A stretch of 64,000 nucleotides of DNA from FEN-1297 sp021817845. Lineage in GTDB: Bacteria; Bacteroidota; Ignavibacteria; Ignavibacteriales; Ignavibacteriaceae. This document shows, in pieces, positions 16,951 to 26,253 of this stretch (within the stretch, counting starts at the first letter, position 1; each line of letters starts with the position of its first letter). The notes beneath the pieces were generated by a model. It ran no database searches. It was not told the DNA's origin and saw only the letters and a program-made list of their open reading frames with translations. The stretch is from assembly GCA_021817845.1 (NCBI GenBank), contig JAKAFW010000016.1:1-64000 (forward strand). The letters run 5' to 3'. Position numbers and translations under genes: made by a program.

Positions 16951-16967
16951 GGGGGGGCTGGGAGGGG
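16951..16967 (+). other. G-rich tract, possible G-quadruplex, upstream of nuoA
   Basis: GGGGGGGCTGGGAGGGG stands out in A/T-rich DNA. It contains four runs of three or more G when the first run is split, and a C-rich partner (CCCCTCTCCCC) lies 16981-16992. Either a quadruplex or an imperfect G/C hairpin could form. The rest of the 16836-17271 gap shows only the promoter candidates and no gene. Confidence 0.4.
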
Positions 16968-17220
16968 TTTTGCACTTATCTCCCCTCTCCCCGCAATTAC
17001 AGAATTTTATTTTGTGCGTATAATAAAAAAATAATATTCCTCAAATGTTTCTCTCAATTGAGAAGGATTTTAAAATTAGTATCTTAATTTTGACAAATCA
17101 GAATTGCTTTATAATTCTAAGTTGTTTCACTATTAGTACTAAATTCCTTTTTCCGTTTGGCATATATATTGTTTTTAGTTAGCCGATTTTAATTAACAAG
17201 TTAGTTTTGTAAATCTTTTC

Positions 17221-17249
17221 TTGACATTAGAGAACTGTTGTTTTAATTT
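17221..17249 (+). promoter_or_regulatory. Possible nuo operon promoter
   Basis: TTGACA (17221-17226), a 17-base spacer, then TAATTT (17244-17249), only 23 bases before the nuoA start. A TAGTTTTG box at 17203-17210 fits the Bacteroidota TAnnTTTG pattern and is an alternative. Neither can be chosen from sequence alone. Confidence 0.3.
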
Positions 17250-17271
17250 TTAATAATAAATTATTGGAAAA

Positions 17272-17694
17272 ATGTTAATAGAATTCGGAAAAGTATTTGT
17301 TTTTTTACTGATTGCAATTGTTTTTGTAATAGTTGCACTAATCGCGGCAAAATTCATCAGACCGGCGCGTCCGACTCATGAGAAAATGCTCACGTATGAA
17401 TGCGGTGAAAATCCAATCGGAACTCCGTGGGTTAAATTTAATATAAGATTTTACGTAGTAGCGCTTATCTTTTTAATTTTTGATGTTGAAGTTGTCCTTT
17501 TAATTCCATGGGCTTTAGTATATAAAGGATTTGGTCTTGGCGGATTTTTAGTCGGAGCAATTTTTCTCTTCATGCTTGGTTTAGGTATGGCGTACGAATG
17601 GCGTAAAGGTGACCTCGAATGGGTAAAGCCAAAAGTAATTCTTCCTACCTTAAAAAATGTTCAAGTCGATATTAAGGAAGATGCAGCAGCATAA
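17272..17694 (+). CDS. nuoA: NADH-quinone oxidoreductase subunit A
   Basis: A 140-residue membrane subunit with three helices. The conserved loop YECGENPIGTPW between helices one and two and RFYVVALIFLIFDVEVVLLIPWA are diagnostic of NuoA. The protein joins the membrane arm of complex I to the quinone-binding module. The start at 17272 follows a weak GGA ribosome site. It is first of the 11-gene nuo operon, 54 bases before nuoB. The C-terminal tail of about 20 charged residues is longer than in many relatives. Confidence 0.96.
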   Translation: MLIEFGKVFVFLLIAIVFVIVALIAAKFIRPARPTHEKMLTYECGENPIGTPWVKFNIRFYVVALIFLIFDVEVVLLIPWALVYKGFGLGGFLVGAIFLFMLGLGMAYEWRKGDLEWVKPKVILPTLKNVQVDIKEDAAA

Positions 17695-17748
17695 TTTTTT
17701 TACGGTAATTTATTAATAATTGATTACGAATTAGTTAGATAGATATTT

Positions 17749-18240
17749 ATGAGTAGTTTATTAGACAAACAATTTAATGATGAAAATATCGTCATAACAA
17801 AAGTAGATGATCTGCTAAATTGGGCGCGGTTATCATCTCTATGGCAGGTAAGCTTCGGACTTGCATGCTGTGCAATTGAGATGATGGCTACTTCTGCTTC
17901 TCATTATGATTTTGACAGATTCGGCGTTATTCCCCGCCCTTCTCCCCGCCAGTCTGACGTAATTATTATTTCCGGAACTGTTACTCTTAAAATGGCTACC
18001 CGGATAAAAAGATTATATGAACAAATGCCTGACCCTAAATATGTTATTTCTATGGGAAGCTGTTCAAACTGCGGTGGCCCTTACTGGGAACACGGTTACC
18101 ATGTTTTAAAAGGAGTGGATAGAGTTATTCCGGTAGATGTTTACGTCCCAGGCTGCCCGCCCCGCCCAGAAGCTTTATTGGAAGGTCTGCTAAAGCTTCA
18201 AGAGAAAATTAGAAATGAATCTCTGGTAAAGAAAAGCTGA
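17749..18240 (+). CDS. nuoB: NADH-quinone oxidoreductase subunit B
   Basis: A 163-residue subunit that carries the N2 iron-sulfur cluster next to the quinone site. The cluster ligands are visible: the tandem cysteines in LACCAIEMMA, the cysteine of GSCSNCGGPYW and that of VPGCPPRPEALLEGL. Length is normal. Its stop overlaps the nuoC start (TGATG). Confidence 0.98.
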   Translation: MSSLLDKQFNDENIVITKVDDLLNWARLSSLWQVSFGLACCAIEMMATSASHYDFDRFGVIPRPSPRQSDVIIISGTVTLKMATRIKRLYEQMPDPKYVISMGSCSNCGGPYWEHGYHVLKGVDRVIPVDVYVPGCPPRPEALLEGLLKLQEKIRNESLVKKS

Positions 18241-18770
18241 TGAAGACTACTGAAGAAATTTTTACAATACTAAAAAATAATTTCGGGGATGCAATTCTTG
18301 AACTGGTTACGTCCCAGCCCGTTGAACACTTCATTAAAGTTAATCCAATTGAAATTAATAAGGTTTGCCTCTTTCTTAGACTGAACGAAGAATTATTGTT
18401 CGACAGTTTGATGAACTTATCCGGAGTCGATGACGCCAATGGAAAAAAATCTGCTGATGCGGACGGTACTCAAATTATTTCAGGCGGTACATTAAGTGTT
18501 TTTTATCATTTAGAATCTACCAAGCTTCATCATAAAATAACATTGAAAGTTTCTACAGAACGCGAAAAACCGGAAGTTGCTTCGGTAGAAAGTACCTGGC
18601 GGCATGCTGATTGGCATGAACGCGAAGCTTATGACCTTCTTGGGATTATTTTCCTTGATCATCCTGATTTAAGAAGAATTTTAATGCCATATGATTGGGA
18701 TGCCGGTTATCCATTAAGAAAAGATTATAAGAACCCGGAATTTTATCAGGGAATGAAAGTTCCATATTAA
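18240..18770 (+). CDS. nuoC: NADH-quinone oxidoreductase subunit C
   Basis: A 176-residue peripheral-arm subunit. The conserved HEREAYDLLGIIF and HPDLRRILMPYDWDAGYPLRKDY blocks (residues about 125-165) identify it. It is separate from NuoD, not fused as in enterobacteria. It packs against NuoB and NuoD at the base of the hydrophilic arm. It starts on the nuoB stop, and 75 bases separate it from nuoD, the largest gap in the operon. Confidence 0.97.
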   Translation: MKTTEEIFTILKNNFGDAILELVTSQPVEHFIKVNPIEINKVCLFLRLNEELLFDSLMNLSGVDDANGKKSADADGTQIISGGTLSVFYHLESTKLHHKITLKVSTEREKPEVASVESTWRHADWHEREAYDLLGIIFLDHPDLRRILMPYDWDAGYPLRKDYKNPEFYQGMKVPY

Positions 18771-18845
18771 ATTTAGAATTTATCGGAGTTTTGAAACATA
18801 GATTTTTTTTATACCTGTTTTTTGTTAAGTGGAATTTAAATTATA

Positions 18846-20000
18846 ATGTCTATAACAATAGAAAAAAATAAAGCAGAACGTAAGCCCGGATTAAGAACCG
18901 AAGAAATGGTACTTAATATGGGTCCTCAGCATCCCTCAACTCACGGTGTGTTAAGACTTGAATTGGAACTTGAAGGGGAAATTATAATTAACGCTATCCC
19001 CCACATCGGTTACCTGCATCGCTGCTTTGAAAAACACGCAGAAGCGATGAACTATTCTCAAGTTATTCCGTACACAGACAGGATGGATTATCTTGCTTCG
19101 ATGTATAATGAATTTGGTTATGCTATTGCGGTTGAAAAACTTCTTGGAATTCAAGTCCCGGAGCGGGTTGAATATATCAGAGTTATTATGGGCGAACTTC
19201 AAAGGATTGCCTCTCATCTTGTAGCTTTAGGAACATACGCTGTTGATATCGGTGCCTTCACCCCTTTTCTTTTTTGCTTTAGAGACCGCGAAAAAATCTT
19301 AAGCCTTTTTGAACAGACTTGCGGCGCGCGGCTTCTTTATAATTATATCTGGGTCGGAGGACTTTCTCATGATCTTCATCCCGATTTTGTAAATCAAACA
19401 AATGAATTTATAAAATATTTCCGCCCTAAAATTAAAGAATTAAATGATCTTCTTACAAAGAATAAAATATTTATAGACCGTACTGCCAACGTAGGTGTTT
19501 TACCTTTAGATGTAGCAATTAATTACGGAATAAGTGGGCCAAACTTAAGAGGAAGTGGTTTCAAATGGGATATTAGAAAAGACGACCCCTATTCTGTCTA
19601 CAACAAATTTGATTTTGATATTCCGGTTGGCGAAGGTTTGATGGGAAAGGTTGGCGATTGCTGGGATCGATACTATGTAAGAATTTTGGAAATGGAAGAA
19701 AGCCTTAAAATAATTGAACAAGCTGTTAACAATCTTCCCGAAGGTGATGTTACATCAGCTATTCCTAAAAGAATTAAGCCGCCTGTCGGTCAGGTATATT
19801 CCCGGGTTGAAAATCCCCGCGGTGAGTTAGGTTATTTTATTATTAGCGACGGTTCTATAAATCCTTTTAGAGTAAAGGTGAAAGGTCCTTCTTTTGTCCA
19901 TCTCGGAGTTTTGAATGAAATTTTGAAAGGTCACATGATTGCCGATGTAATTGCAATTCTTGGAAGCATCGATATCGTTTTAGGAGAAGTTGACAGATGA
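18846..20000 (+). CDS. nuoD: NADH-quinone oxidoreductase subunit D
   Basis: A 384-residue, 49-kDa-type subunit that forms the quinone-binding cavity with NuoB. MGPQHPSTHGVLRLELELEG near the N terminus holds the quinone-contacting His, and RVENPRGELGYF and the C-terminal IVLGEVDR are family marks. The hydrogenase-like cysteines are absent, as expected of a true NuoD. It overlaps nuoH by ATGA. Confidence 0.98.
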   Translation: MSITIEKNKAERKPGLRTEEMVLNMGPQHPSTHGVLRLELELEGEIIINAIPHIGYLHRCFEKHAEAMNYSQVIPYTDRMDYLASMYNEFGYAIAVEKLLGIQVPERVEYIRVIMGELQRIASHLVALGTYAVDIGAFTPFLFCFRDREKILSLFEQTCGARLLYNYIWVGGLSHDLHPDFVNQTNEFIKYFRPKIKELNDLLTKNKIFIDRTANVGVLPLDVAINYGISGPNLRGSGFKWDIRKDDPYSVYNKFDFDIPVGEGLMGKVGDCWDRYYVRILEMEESLKIIEQAVNNLPEGDVTSAIPKRIKPPVGQVYSRVENPRGELGYFIISDGSINPFRVKVKGPSFVHLGVLNEILKGHMIADVIAILGSIDIVLGEVDR

Positions 20001-21070
20001 TTTACGATTTCTTTTTCAAATTGACAGGCAGTAATTTTCTGGCAGACGTAATCCAAAGCCTTCTACCGCTGTTTATTTTTATCCTTCCCTTTGCACTATT
20101 TGCAGTTTTGTTTGAAAGGAAAGTATCTGCTCACATGCAAGACCGCTTAGGTCCTATGCGTGTGGGTTACCACGGAATTTTACAGACCATTGCCGATATA
20201 TTAAAATTAATTCAAAAGGAAGATATAATTCCAACTTTAGCTGACAAACCACTGTTTAATATTGCCCCGGTGTTAGTATTTGCAGGAAGTTACGCAGCTT
20301 TTGCAGCAATTCCATTTTCCAGCGCTTTTATTGGCTCTAATATTGATCTTGGTGTAATTTTTATTATTGCTGCTTCAGGTTTCGTTGTTGCCGGTATTTT
20401 AATGGCTGGATGGTCTTCAAATAATAAATATTCATTACTTGGTGCTATGCGTTCCGCCGCACAAATAATTAGTTATGAGATTCCTACTGTCCTTGTCGTC
20501 CTCTCGATAATTATGATTACCGGAACTACAAATCTTCTAACTTTAAGCGAAATGCAAACCGGTCATTTTTGGAATTGGATGATTTTTGGTGGTCCGCAGA
20601 TGGGATTGGCAAAATTTATTTTCATACCCATCATGATTATCAATTTTGTAATTATTTATATAAGTACTCTTGCCGAAGTAAACCGCACTCCGTTTGATAT
20701 CCCTGAAGCGGAATCGGAACTTGTCTCCGGTTACCATACTGAATATTCAGGAATGAAATTCGCTATGTTTTTCCTCTCGGAGTACGCTAATATGTTTGCC
20801 GTATCGGCAATAGTAACAGCTTTATTTTTGGGCGGATATCAATCGCCGGTAGGATATCTTGGTAATCTCTTCGGTGCACATTGGTTAATACCAATCGAAC
20901 AATTTTTCTGGTTCACTGCTAAGGGAATTTTCTTTGTGTTTGTTCAAATGTGGCTGCGTTGGACTTTACCGCGACTAAGAGTTGATCAGCTAATGGCACT
21001 CTGTTGGAAATATCTTATTCCGATAGCTTTTGTTAACTTACTTATTATTGGCTTAATAACAGTTTTATAG
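19997..21070 (+). CDS. nuoH: NADH-quinone oxidoreductase subunit H
   Basis: A 357-residue membrane subunit with eight or so helices that anchors the peripheral arm and contributes to the quinone tunnel. FERKVSAHMQDRLGPMRVG (residues about 38-56) and the acidic loop EVNRTPFDIPEAESELVSGYHTE are diagnostic. The C-terminal RWTLPRLRVDQLM is also conserved. It starts within the nuoD stop. Confidence 0.98.
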   Translation: MIYDFFFKLTGSNFLADVIQSLLPLFIFILPFALFAVLFERKVSAHMQDRLGPMRVGYHGILQTIADILKLIQKEDIIPTLADKPLFNIAPVLVFAGSYAAFAAIPFSSAFIGSNIDLGVIFIIAASGFVVAGILMAGWSSNNKYSLLGAMRSAAQIISYEIPTVLVVLSIIMITGTTNLLTLSEMQTGHFWNWMIFGGPQMGLAKFIFIPIMIINFVIIYISTLAEVNRTPFDIPEAESELVSGYHTEYSGMKFAMFFLSEYANMFAVSAIVTALFLGGYQSPVGYLGNLFGAHWLIPIEQFFWFTAKGIFFVFVQMWLRWTLPRLRVDQLMALCWKYLIPIAFVNLLIIGLITVL

Positions 21071-21074
21071 AATT

Positions 21075-21644
21075 ATGAAAGAATATTTTAAGAATGCATG
21101 GAGCGGTTTGTTTACAGTCTTCATTGGGATGAAGATTACTTTTAAGCATTTGTTCGTTCCTGCTGTAACAATTCAATATCCGGATGAAAGGCTTCAACTT
21201 CCTGAAAGAGAAAGAAACCGCCTTTATGTTAATATGGATGATTGCATCGGATGCGATCAATGCGCCCGTGCTTGTCCCGTAGATTGTATCACTATTGAAA
21301 CTGTTAAGGGAGTGCCCGGAGAAGATGTAGGCAAAACATCCAACGGCAAAAGGAAAGCTTTGTGGGTTACAAAGTTTGATATAGATTTTGCAAAATGCTG
21401 TTACTGCCAATTATGCGTTTTCCCCTGCCCTACAGAGTGTATATACATGACTGATGTTTTTGAATTTTCTGAATTAAAACGTGAAAATTTAATATATGAC
21501 TTTGCCACTTTGTCACTTCAGGAGCGGGAAGAAAAGAAAATCAATTACGCTAAGTTTGAAGCTGAAAAGGCTGCCGAAAAAGCCGCAGCTAAAGCTGCTC
21601 CCGTTAATAAACCAGTAGATAACCAGGAATTACCTAAGCCATGA
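21075..21644 (+). CDS. nuoI: NADH-quinone oxidoreductase subunit I
   Basis: A 189-residue ferredoxin-like subunit carrying clusters N6a and N6b. The two 4Fe-4S motifs are complete: CIGCDQCARACP and CCYCQLCVFPCP. It passes electrons toward NuoB. The C-terminal tail (about residues 150-189) is rich in Ala, Lys and Glu and appears disordered, an addition relative to short homologues. In the absence of NuoEFG this subunit may accept electrons directly from a soluble carrier such as ferredoxin, which is inference from related 11-subunit complexes. Confidence 0.97.
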   Translation: MKEYFKNAWSGLFTVFIGMKITFKHLFVPAVTIQYPDERLQLPERERNRLYVNMDDCIGCDQCARACPVDCITIETVKGVPGEDVGKTSNGKRKALWVTKFDIDFAKCCYCQLCVFPCPTECIYMTDVFEFSELKRENLIYDFATLSLQEREEKKINYAKFEAEKAAEKAAAKAAPVNKPVDNQELPKP

Positions 21645-22129
21645 ATATTTACGATATAGTATTTTATTTGTTCGCCGCAATAACTGTCCTGTCGGCATTT
21701 TTTGTTGTTACCACACGGAACATCGTCTATTCGGCATATTATCTTCTATTTACTTTTTTTGGCGTAGCGGGTATTTACGTCCTGCTTGGGGCGGATTTTA
21801 TAGCGATGGTGCAGTTAATTGTCTACGTCGGCGGAATATTGATTCTGATACTCTTCGGGGTGATGCTTACAAACAAAATTACTAGTGTGGAAATTAAAAC
21901 CGGCTCGGTACAAGTTGTCCCGGCTGCCGTCGGAGTAGCTCTTTTGGCCGGAATTCTAATGGCATCTATGGTAAATACAAAATGGAGAAGTGTTGAAACA
22001 GCAATGCCCTCGGCAACAACACAAGGTATCGGTATGCTGCTCATTCAGCAATATGCAATAGTATTTGAACTTTTAGGAATTTTACTTTTAATAGCTCTAA
22101 TCGGAGCCGCTTCAATGGCTCGAAAATAA
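21641..22129 (+). CDS. nuoJ: NADH-quinone oxidoreductase subunit J
   Basis: A 162-residue membrane subunit with five helices. AAITVLSAFFVVTTRNIVYSA and GADFIAMVQLIVYVGGILIL (the pi-bulge helix) mark the family. It overlaps the nuoI stop by ATGA, so the two are translationally linked. It forms part of the central hydrophilic axis of the membrane arm. Confidence 0.96.
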   Translation: MNIYDIVFYLFAAITVLSAFFVVTTRNIVYSAYYLLFTFFGVAGIYVLLGADFIAMVQLIVYVGGILILILFGVMLTNKITSVEIKTGSVQVVPAAVGVALLAGILMASMVNTKWRSVETAMPSATTQGIGMLLIQQYAIVFELLGILLLIALIGAASMARK

Positions 22130-22145
22130 ATTAAGAAGAAACAAA

Positions 22146-22457
22146 ATGATGCAAGTTGGATTAAATCATTTCTTAGTTGTTAGCACAGCTCTTTTTTCGC
22201 TGGGTATTTTTGGAATAGTGACAAGAAGAAATGCTGTAATGGTTTTAATGGGAATAGAATTAATTCTCAATTCGGCAAATATAAATTTTATTGCCTTCGC
22301 CAGGTTCGGAAATTTTGGGTTGCAGGGACAGGTGATGGCGCTGTTTGTAATTATCTTAGCCGCAGCCGAAGCTGCTATTGCTCTTGCTATCGTACTTAAT
22401 ATTTATAAAACTTTCTCAACTGTAAATGTTGATGAAATTGATACTCTAAAGGATTAG
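22146..22457 (+). CDS. nuoK: NADH-quinone oxidoreductase subunit K
   Basis: A 103-residue three-helix subunit of normal length. LNHFLVVSTALFSLGIFGI, the glutamate in MGIELILNSANINFIAF and the second in AAAEAAIALAIVLNIY are the conserved proton-path residues. It is 4 bases from nuoL. Confidence 0.97.
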   Translation: MMQVGLNHFLVVSTALFSLGIFGIVTRRNAVMVLMGIELILNSANINFIAFARFGNFGLQGQVMALFVIILAAAEAAIALAIVLNIYKTFSTVNVDEIDTLKD

Positions 22458-22461
22458 GTTT

Positions 22462-24561
22462 ATGACAGAGACTCTGATGATAAATTTAGCGTTAATGATT
22501 CTCTTTCTTCCCCTATTGGGATTTGTAGTCACTTTGATGCTTGGTAAAAGAATTAAAGCAATTTATATTTTTGAACTTTTCATAATCATTCTGACTTTCG
22601 CCGGCGCTTTAACTTTAGCTTTTCTAAAACTGAATTATTATCAAAACACTGATATCGTTTCGCAGTTCAGTTGGATAAATTTCGGTAATGTTCCGCTTCT
22701 TGGACAAACAAATATCGATCTTGGTATAATGATTGACAATGTTGCTGTCTTAATGATGTTTGTAGTTGCTTTAATTAGCATGCTGGTTCATATCTTTTCA
22801 ATCGCCTATATGAAAGGCGATAGGCTCTACAACCGTTACTTTGCTTACTTAGGAATTTTCACCTTTTCGATGACGGGCATAGTATTCACTCACAATATGC
22901 TGATGATCTATATTTTCTGGGAGTTAGTAGGTCTATCATCTTACCTTTTAATCGGATTTTGGTATGAAAAGAAATCCGCTTCCGACGCAGGCAAAAAAGC
23001 TTTCATCGTTAACAGAGTCGGCGATCTAGGAATGTTATCTGGAATTTTAATCCTTTATACTACTTATCATACATTTACTTTCTCTCAAATCTTTGCTCAA
23101 ATTTCAGCAGGACATTTACCTTTCAACAGTGAATTTTGGCTTACAGTTACGGGAATATTGATTTTTTGCGGAGCAATCGGAAAGTCTGCTCAATTCCCTC
23201 TTCATGTATGGCTCCCGGATGCAATGGAAGGTCCTACACCGGTCAGCGCTTTAATTCATGCTGCCACAATGGTTGCTGCAGGTGTTTTCTTAATTGTCCG
23301 CGTTTATCCGCTTTTAACTGGTGGAGCCCTTTTATTTATTGCGGTTATAGGAATGCTCTCCGCTTTTATTCCGGCAACGATAGCCCTTACTCAAAATGAT
23401 ATCAAAAAAGTTTTAGCATACTCCACAATTAGCCAGCTTGGTTATATGGTTATGGGTCTTGGAGTTGGTGCCTATAAGTTTGCTTTTTTCCATTTGATTA
23501 CTCACGCATTCTTTAAGGCTCTCCTCTTCTTGGCTGCCGGTTCTGTTATTCATGCAATGCATCATGAACAGGATATTACAAAAATGGGCGGTTTAAGAAA
23601 GAAAATGCCTCTCACTTATACCACTTTCTTAATTGCTTCTTTAGCTATTTCAGGAATTCCTTTAACTTCGGGCTTCCTAAGTAAAGATGGAATTCTTCAA
23701 GGTTCTTTTGCCTTTGGATCTTTGACGGGCTATTGGATTTTTGGTTTTGTCGGATTTTTGGTCGCTATGATGACTGCTTTCTATATGTTCCGGTTATTGA
23801 TTCTTACCTTTCATGGTAAGCCGAAAGACCAGCACAAGTATGATCACGCACATGAATCTTCATTTTCAATGGCTATGCCTTTAGTGGTTTTAGCTGCGCT
23901 ATCAATTTTCATCTGGTACACTCCAAATCCTTTTAACCCGGAGCAAGGCGCTATTTTATCTAACTGGATTAAAGCCCCACAATTAGTTACTCCACAAGAT
24001 ACAAGGTATAACTTCATGAAATCGGATGTACCGGCGGGTACGGTTACAAGCACTGTTCCGGAAAATTCGGAGATAATGTATTCCGAAAATTATACCGAAG
24101 CATTACATCAAGCTCATATTCCGGCGATGCTTTTATCGCTCGTTCTTGCCGGTCTGGGCATTCTTATTGCTTTCATCTTTTACCAATGGAAAAAAGTCGA
24201 CACAGATAAATTGGCTAACTCCATAAAACCACTCTATAATCTATCCTACAATAAATGGTATTTTGATGAAATTTATGATTTTGCTATCGTAGGCGGAACA
24301 CTTATGCTAAGCAAAATCTTATCCTGGTTTGATATAAATATTATAGACGGTATTGTAAACGGGTCGGCTACATTAACTCGTGCACTTTCAACTTTCACCG
24401 GAAAGTTTGACGATCTTGTTGTAGACGGATTTGTAAATTTCATGGCTTATCTCAGTGGTTTTGTCGGTTTAATTTTTAGAAGATTCCAAACCGGAAAAGT
24501 CCAGACTTATATTGTTTTCGTTGTTTTCTCAATAGTAATTCTTTTATTCATTTTTAAGTAA
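22462..24561 (+). CDS. nuoL: NADH-quinone oxidoreductase subunit L
   Basis: A 699-residue antiporter-like proton-pumping subunit at the far end of the membrane arm. FWELVGLSSYLLIGFWYEK, SAQFPLHVWLPDAMEGPTPVSALIHAATMV and the final long amphipathic helix and anchor (about residues 590-699) show it is NuoL rather than NuoM or NuoN. It is somewhat long for the family because of an extended loop around residues 480-560 (rich in Pro, Glu, Thr). Confidence 0.97.
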   Translation: MTETLMINLALMILFLPLLGFVVTLMLGKRIKAIYIFELFIIILTFAGALTLAFLKLNYYQNTDIVSQFSWINFGNVPLLGQTNIDLGIMIDNVAVLMMFVVALISMLVHIFSIAYMKGDRLYNRYFAYLGIFTFSMTGIVFTHNMLMIYIFWELVGLSSYLLIGFWYEKKSASDAGKKAFIVNRVGDLGMLSGILILYTTYHTFTFSQIFAQISAGHLPFNSEFWLTVTGILIFCGAIGKSAQFPLHVWLPDAMEGPTPVSALIHAATMVAAGVFLIVRVYPLLTGGALLFIAVIGMLSAFIPATIALTQNDIKKVLAYSTISQLGYMVMGLGVGAYKFAFFHLITHAFFKALLFLAAGSVIHAMHHEQDITKMGGLRKKMPLTYTTFLIASLAISGIPLTSGFLSKDGILQGSFAFGSLTGYWIFGFVGFLVAMMTAFYMFRLLILTFHGKPKDQHKYDHAHESSFSMAMPLVVLAALSIFIWYTPNPFNPEQGAILSNWIKAPQLVTPQDTRYNFMKSDVPAGTVTSTVPENSEIMYSENYTEALHQAHIPAMLLSLVLAGLGILIAFIFYQWKKVDTDKLANSIKPLYNLSYNKWYFDEIYDFAIVGGTLMLSKILSWFDINIIDGIVNGSATLTRALSTFTGKFDDLVVDGFVNFMAYLSGFVGLIFRRFQTGKVQTYIVFVVFSIVILLFIFK

Positions 24562-24589
24562 AATTTAGTTGAAATTTTAGGTAAATAAC

Positions 24590-26194
24590 ATGACGTACTT
24601 CCCTATTCTATCGTTTATCACTTTCCTCCCGATTGTTGGGATGATTTTTATTTTGTTCATTCCAAAAACTCAAGCGACAATGATTAAGAGCGTAACGCTT
24701 TTGATTACCGGCGCTCAGGTAATAGCCGCTTTATTTATTCTTCACTACTACAATTACAGCTTAGGTGGAATTAACGATCCTAACTCGTTCCAGTTTATGG
24801 AAAAATTTAGATGGATTGACATAAGTGGATTTTCATGGATCGGCAGGATTAAAATTGATTACTTCCTCGGTATAGATGGAATTAGCGTTCCGCTTGTTCT
24901 TCTTACGGCTATAATTACTTTTATAGCTACTCTATCGTCATGGACAATCGATAAACAAGTCAAAGGATACTTTGCTCTTTTCCTTTTACTCGATACCGGT
25001 ATGATGGGCGTCTTTGTTGCTCTTGACTTCTTCCTTTTCTATATCTTCTGGGAATTAATGCTTCTCCCAATGTACTTTCTTATCGGAATTTGGGGTGGCA
25101 AACGAAGAGAATATGCTGCAATTAAATTCTTCCTGTACACTTTGTTCGGAAGTATCTTTATCCTTTTAGTAATGATCGGATTATATTTTAGTACGTCGGA
25201 AACCCTTGCAGACGGTACAAGAGTTTTTACATTTAATATGCTTGCAATGATGAACCCTCACAATTACAACCAGTTCGGAATATTATCGCCGCTTAATCCG
25301 AACAACTTAAGATTTATTGCTTACATATTTTTGTTTATCGGTTTTGCAATTAAAATTCCAATGTTCCCATTCCACACTTGGCTGCCAGATGCACACGTTG
25401 AAGCACCGACCGCAATTAGCGTAATACTTGCCGGAGTATTATTGAAGATGGGAACTTATGGTATCCTTCGTGTATGTTTCCCTATATTTCCGGAGATAAC
25501 CAGGCAGTTAGTCTGGTATATAGCGCTCTTCGGAATGATAAATATTATTTACGGGGCTCTATGCGCAATGGCGCAAAAAGATTTTAAGAAATTGATAGCC
25601 TACTCATCAATTTCACACATGGGCTTTGTACTGCTGGGAATGGCATCCTTAAACTCGCTCGGTATCTCAGGAGCAGTATTCCAGATGTTTAACCACGGAA
25701 CAATTACCGCAATGCTCTTCTTGATTGTCGGAGTTATTTACGATAGAGCGCACACAAGAGAAATTGATGCTTTTGGAGGATTAGCAACTCAAATGCCTAT
25801 CTATAGCGGATTTGTTGCTCTCGCATTTTTTGCTGCTATCGGGTTGCCCGGATTAAGCGGGTTTGTTTCAGAATCTTTTATTTTCCTGGGCGCTTTTGGA
25901 TTTGGTTTGATAAGAGTTCTGACTGTAATATCGACTCTCGGAATTTTATTGGGTGCCGGATATATGCTATGGACTTTGCAAAGAGTTTTCCTCGGTCCGC
26001 TTAAAGAAAAATGGAGTGCACTATCTGATTTAACGTTCAGGGAATATGCAATGTTTATTCCTCTATCTTTAATCATAATTTTTCTTGGTGTCTATCCCTC
26101 GGCTATGCTTAACTTGATGAACTCATCTGTTAATTCAATGGTTAAATTTATGGCGGATGCAAAAGTAATTTATAGTTCTTTATCTGGTTTTTAA
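24590..26194 (+). CDS. nuoM: NADH-quinone oxidoreductase subunit M
   Basis: A 534-residue antiporter-like subunit. FYIFWELMLLPMYFLIGIWGG carries the key Glu and FPFHTWLPDAHVEAPTAISVIL the Lys/His channel region. KKLIAYSSISHMGFVLLG is also typical. It lacks the long lateral helix of NuoL. It is followed by a hairpin (26195-26218) before nuoN. Confidence 0.97.
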   Translation: MTYFPILSFITFLPIVGMIFILFIPKTQATMIKSVTLLITGAQVIAALFILHYYNYSLGGINDPNSFQFMEKFRWIDISGFSWIGRIKIDYFLGIDGISVPLVLLTAIITFIATLSSWTIDKQVKGYFALFLLLDTGMMGVFVALDFFLFYIFWELMLLPMYFLIGIWGGKRREYAAIKFFLYTLFGSIFILLVMIGLYFSTSETLADGTRVFTFNMLAMMNPHNYNQFGILSPLNPNNLRFIAYIFLFIGFAIKIPMFPFHTWLPDAHVEAPTAISVILAGVLLKMGTYGILRVCFPIFPEITRQLVWYIALFGMINIIYGALCAMAQKDFKKLIAYSSISHMGFVLLGMASLNSLGISGAVFQMFNHGTITAMLFLIVGVIYDRAHTREIDAFGGLATQMPIYSGFVALAFFAAIGLPGLSGFVSESFIFLGAFGFGLIRVLTVISTLGILLGAGYMLWTLQRVFLGPLKEKWSALSDLTFREYAMFIPLSLIIIFLGVYPSAMLNLMNSSVNSMVKFMADAKVIYSSLSGF

Positions 26195-26231
26195 CCTCAG
26201 GGCAAATATGCCTTAAGGATTTAAATTTTTT
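26195..26231 (+). other. Hairpin with delayed T run between nuoM and nuoN
   Basis: CCTCAGGGCA (26195-26204) pairs with TGCCTTAAGG (26209-26218) over nine of ten positions, one as G-U, with an AATA loop. A seven-T run follows after six bases (26225-26231). It could be a weak attenuator that lowers nuoN relative to the upstream genes. Confidence 0.4.
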
Positions 26232-26253
26232 TAACAAAATCTTTCTGAATAAA

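Noticed and set aside
17158..17172. Sigma-54-like TGGCAT-N5-TTGT before nuoA
   Set aside because: The essential GC of the -12 element is GT and the sequence is otherwise A/T-rich, so a chance match is more likely.
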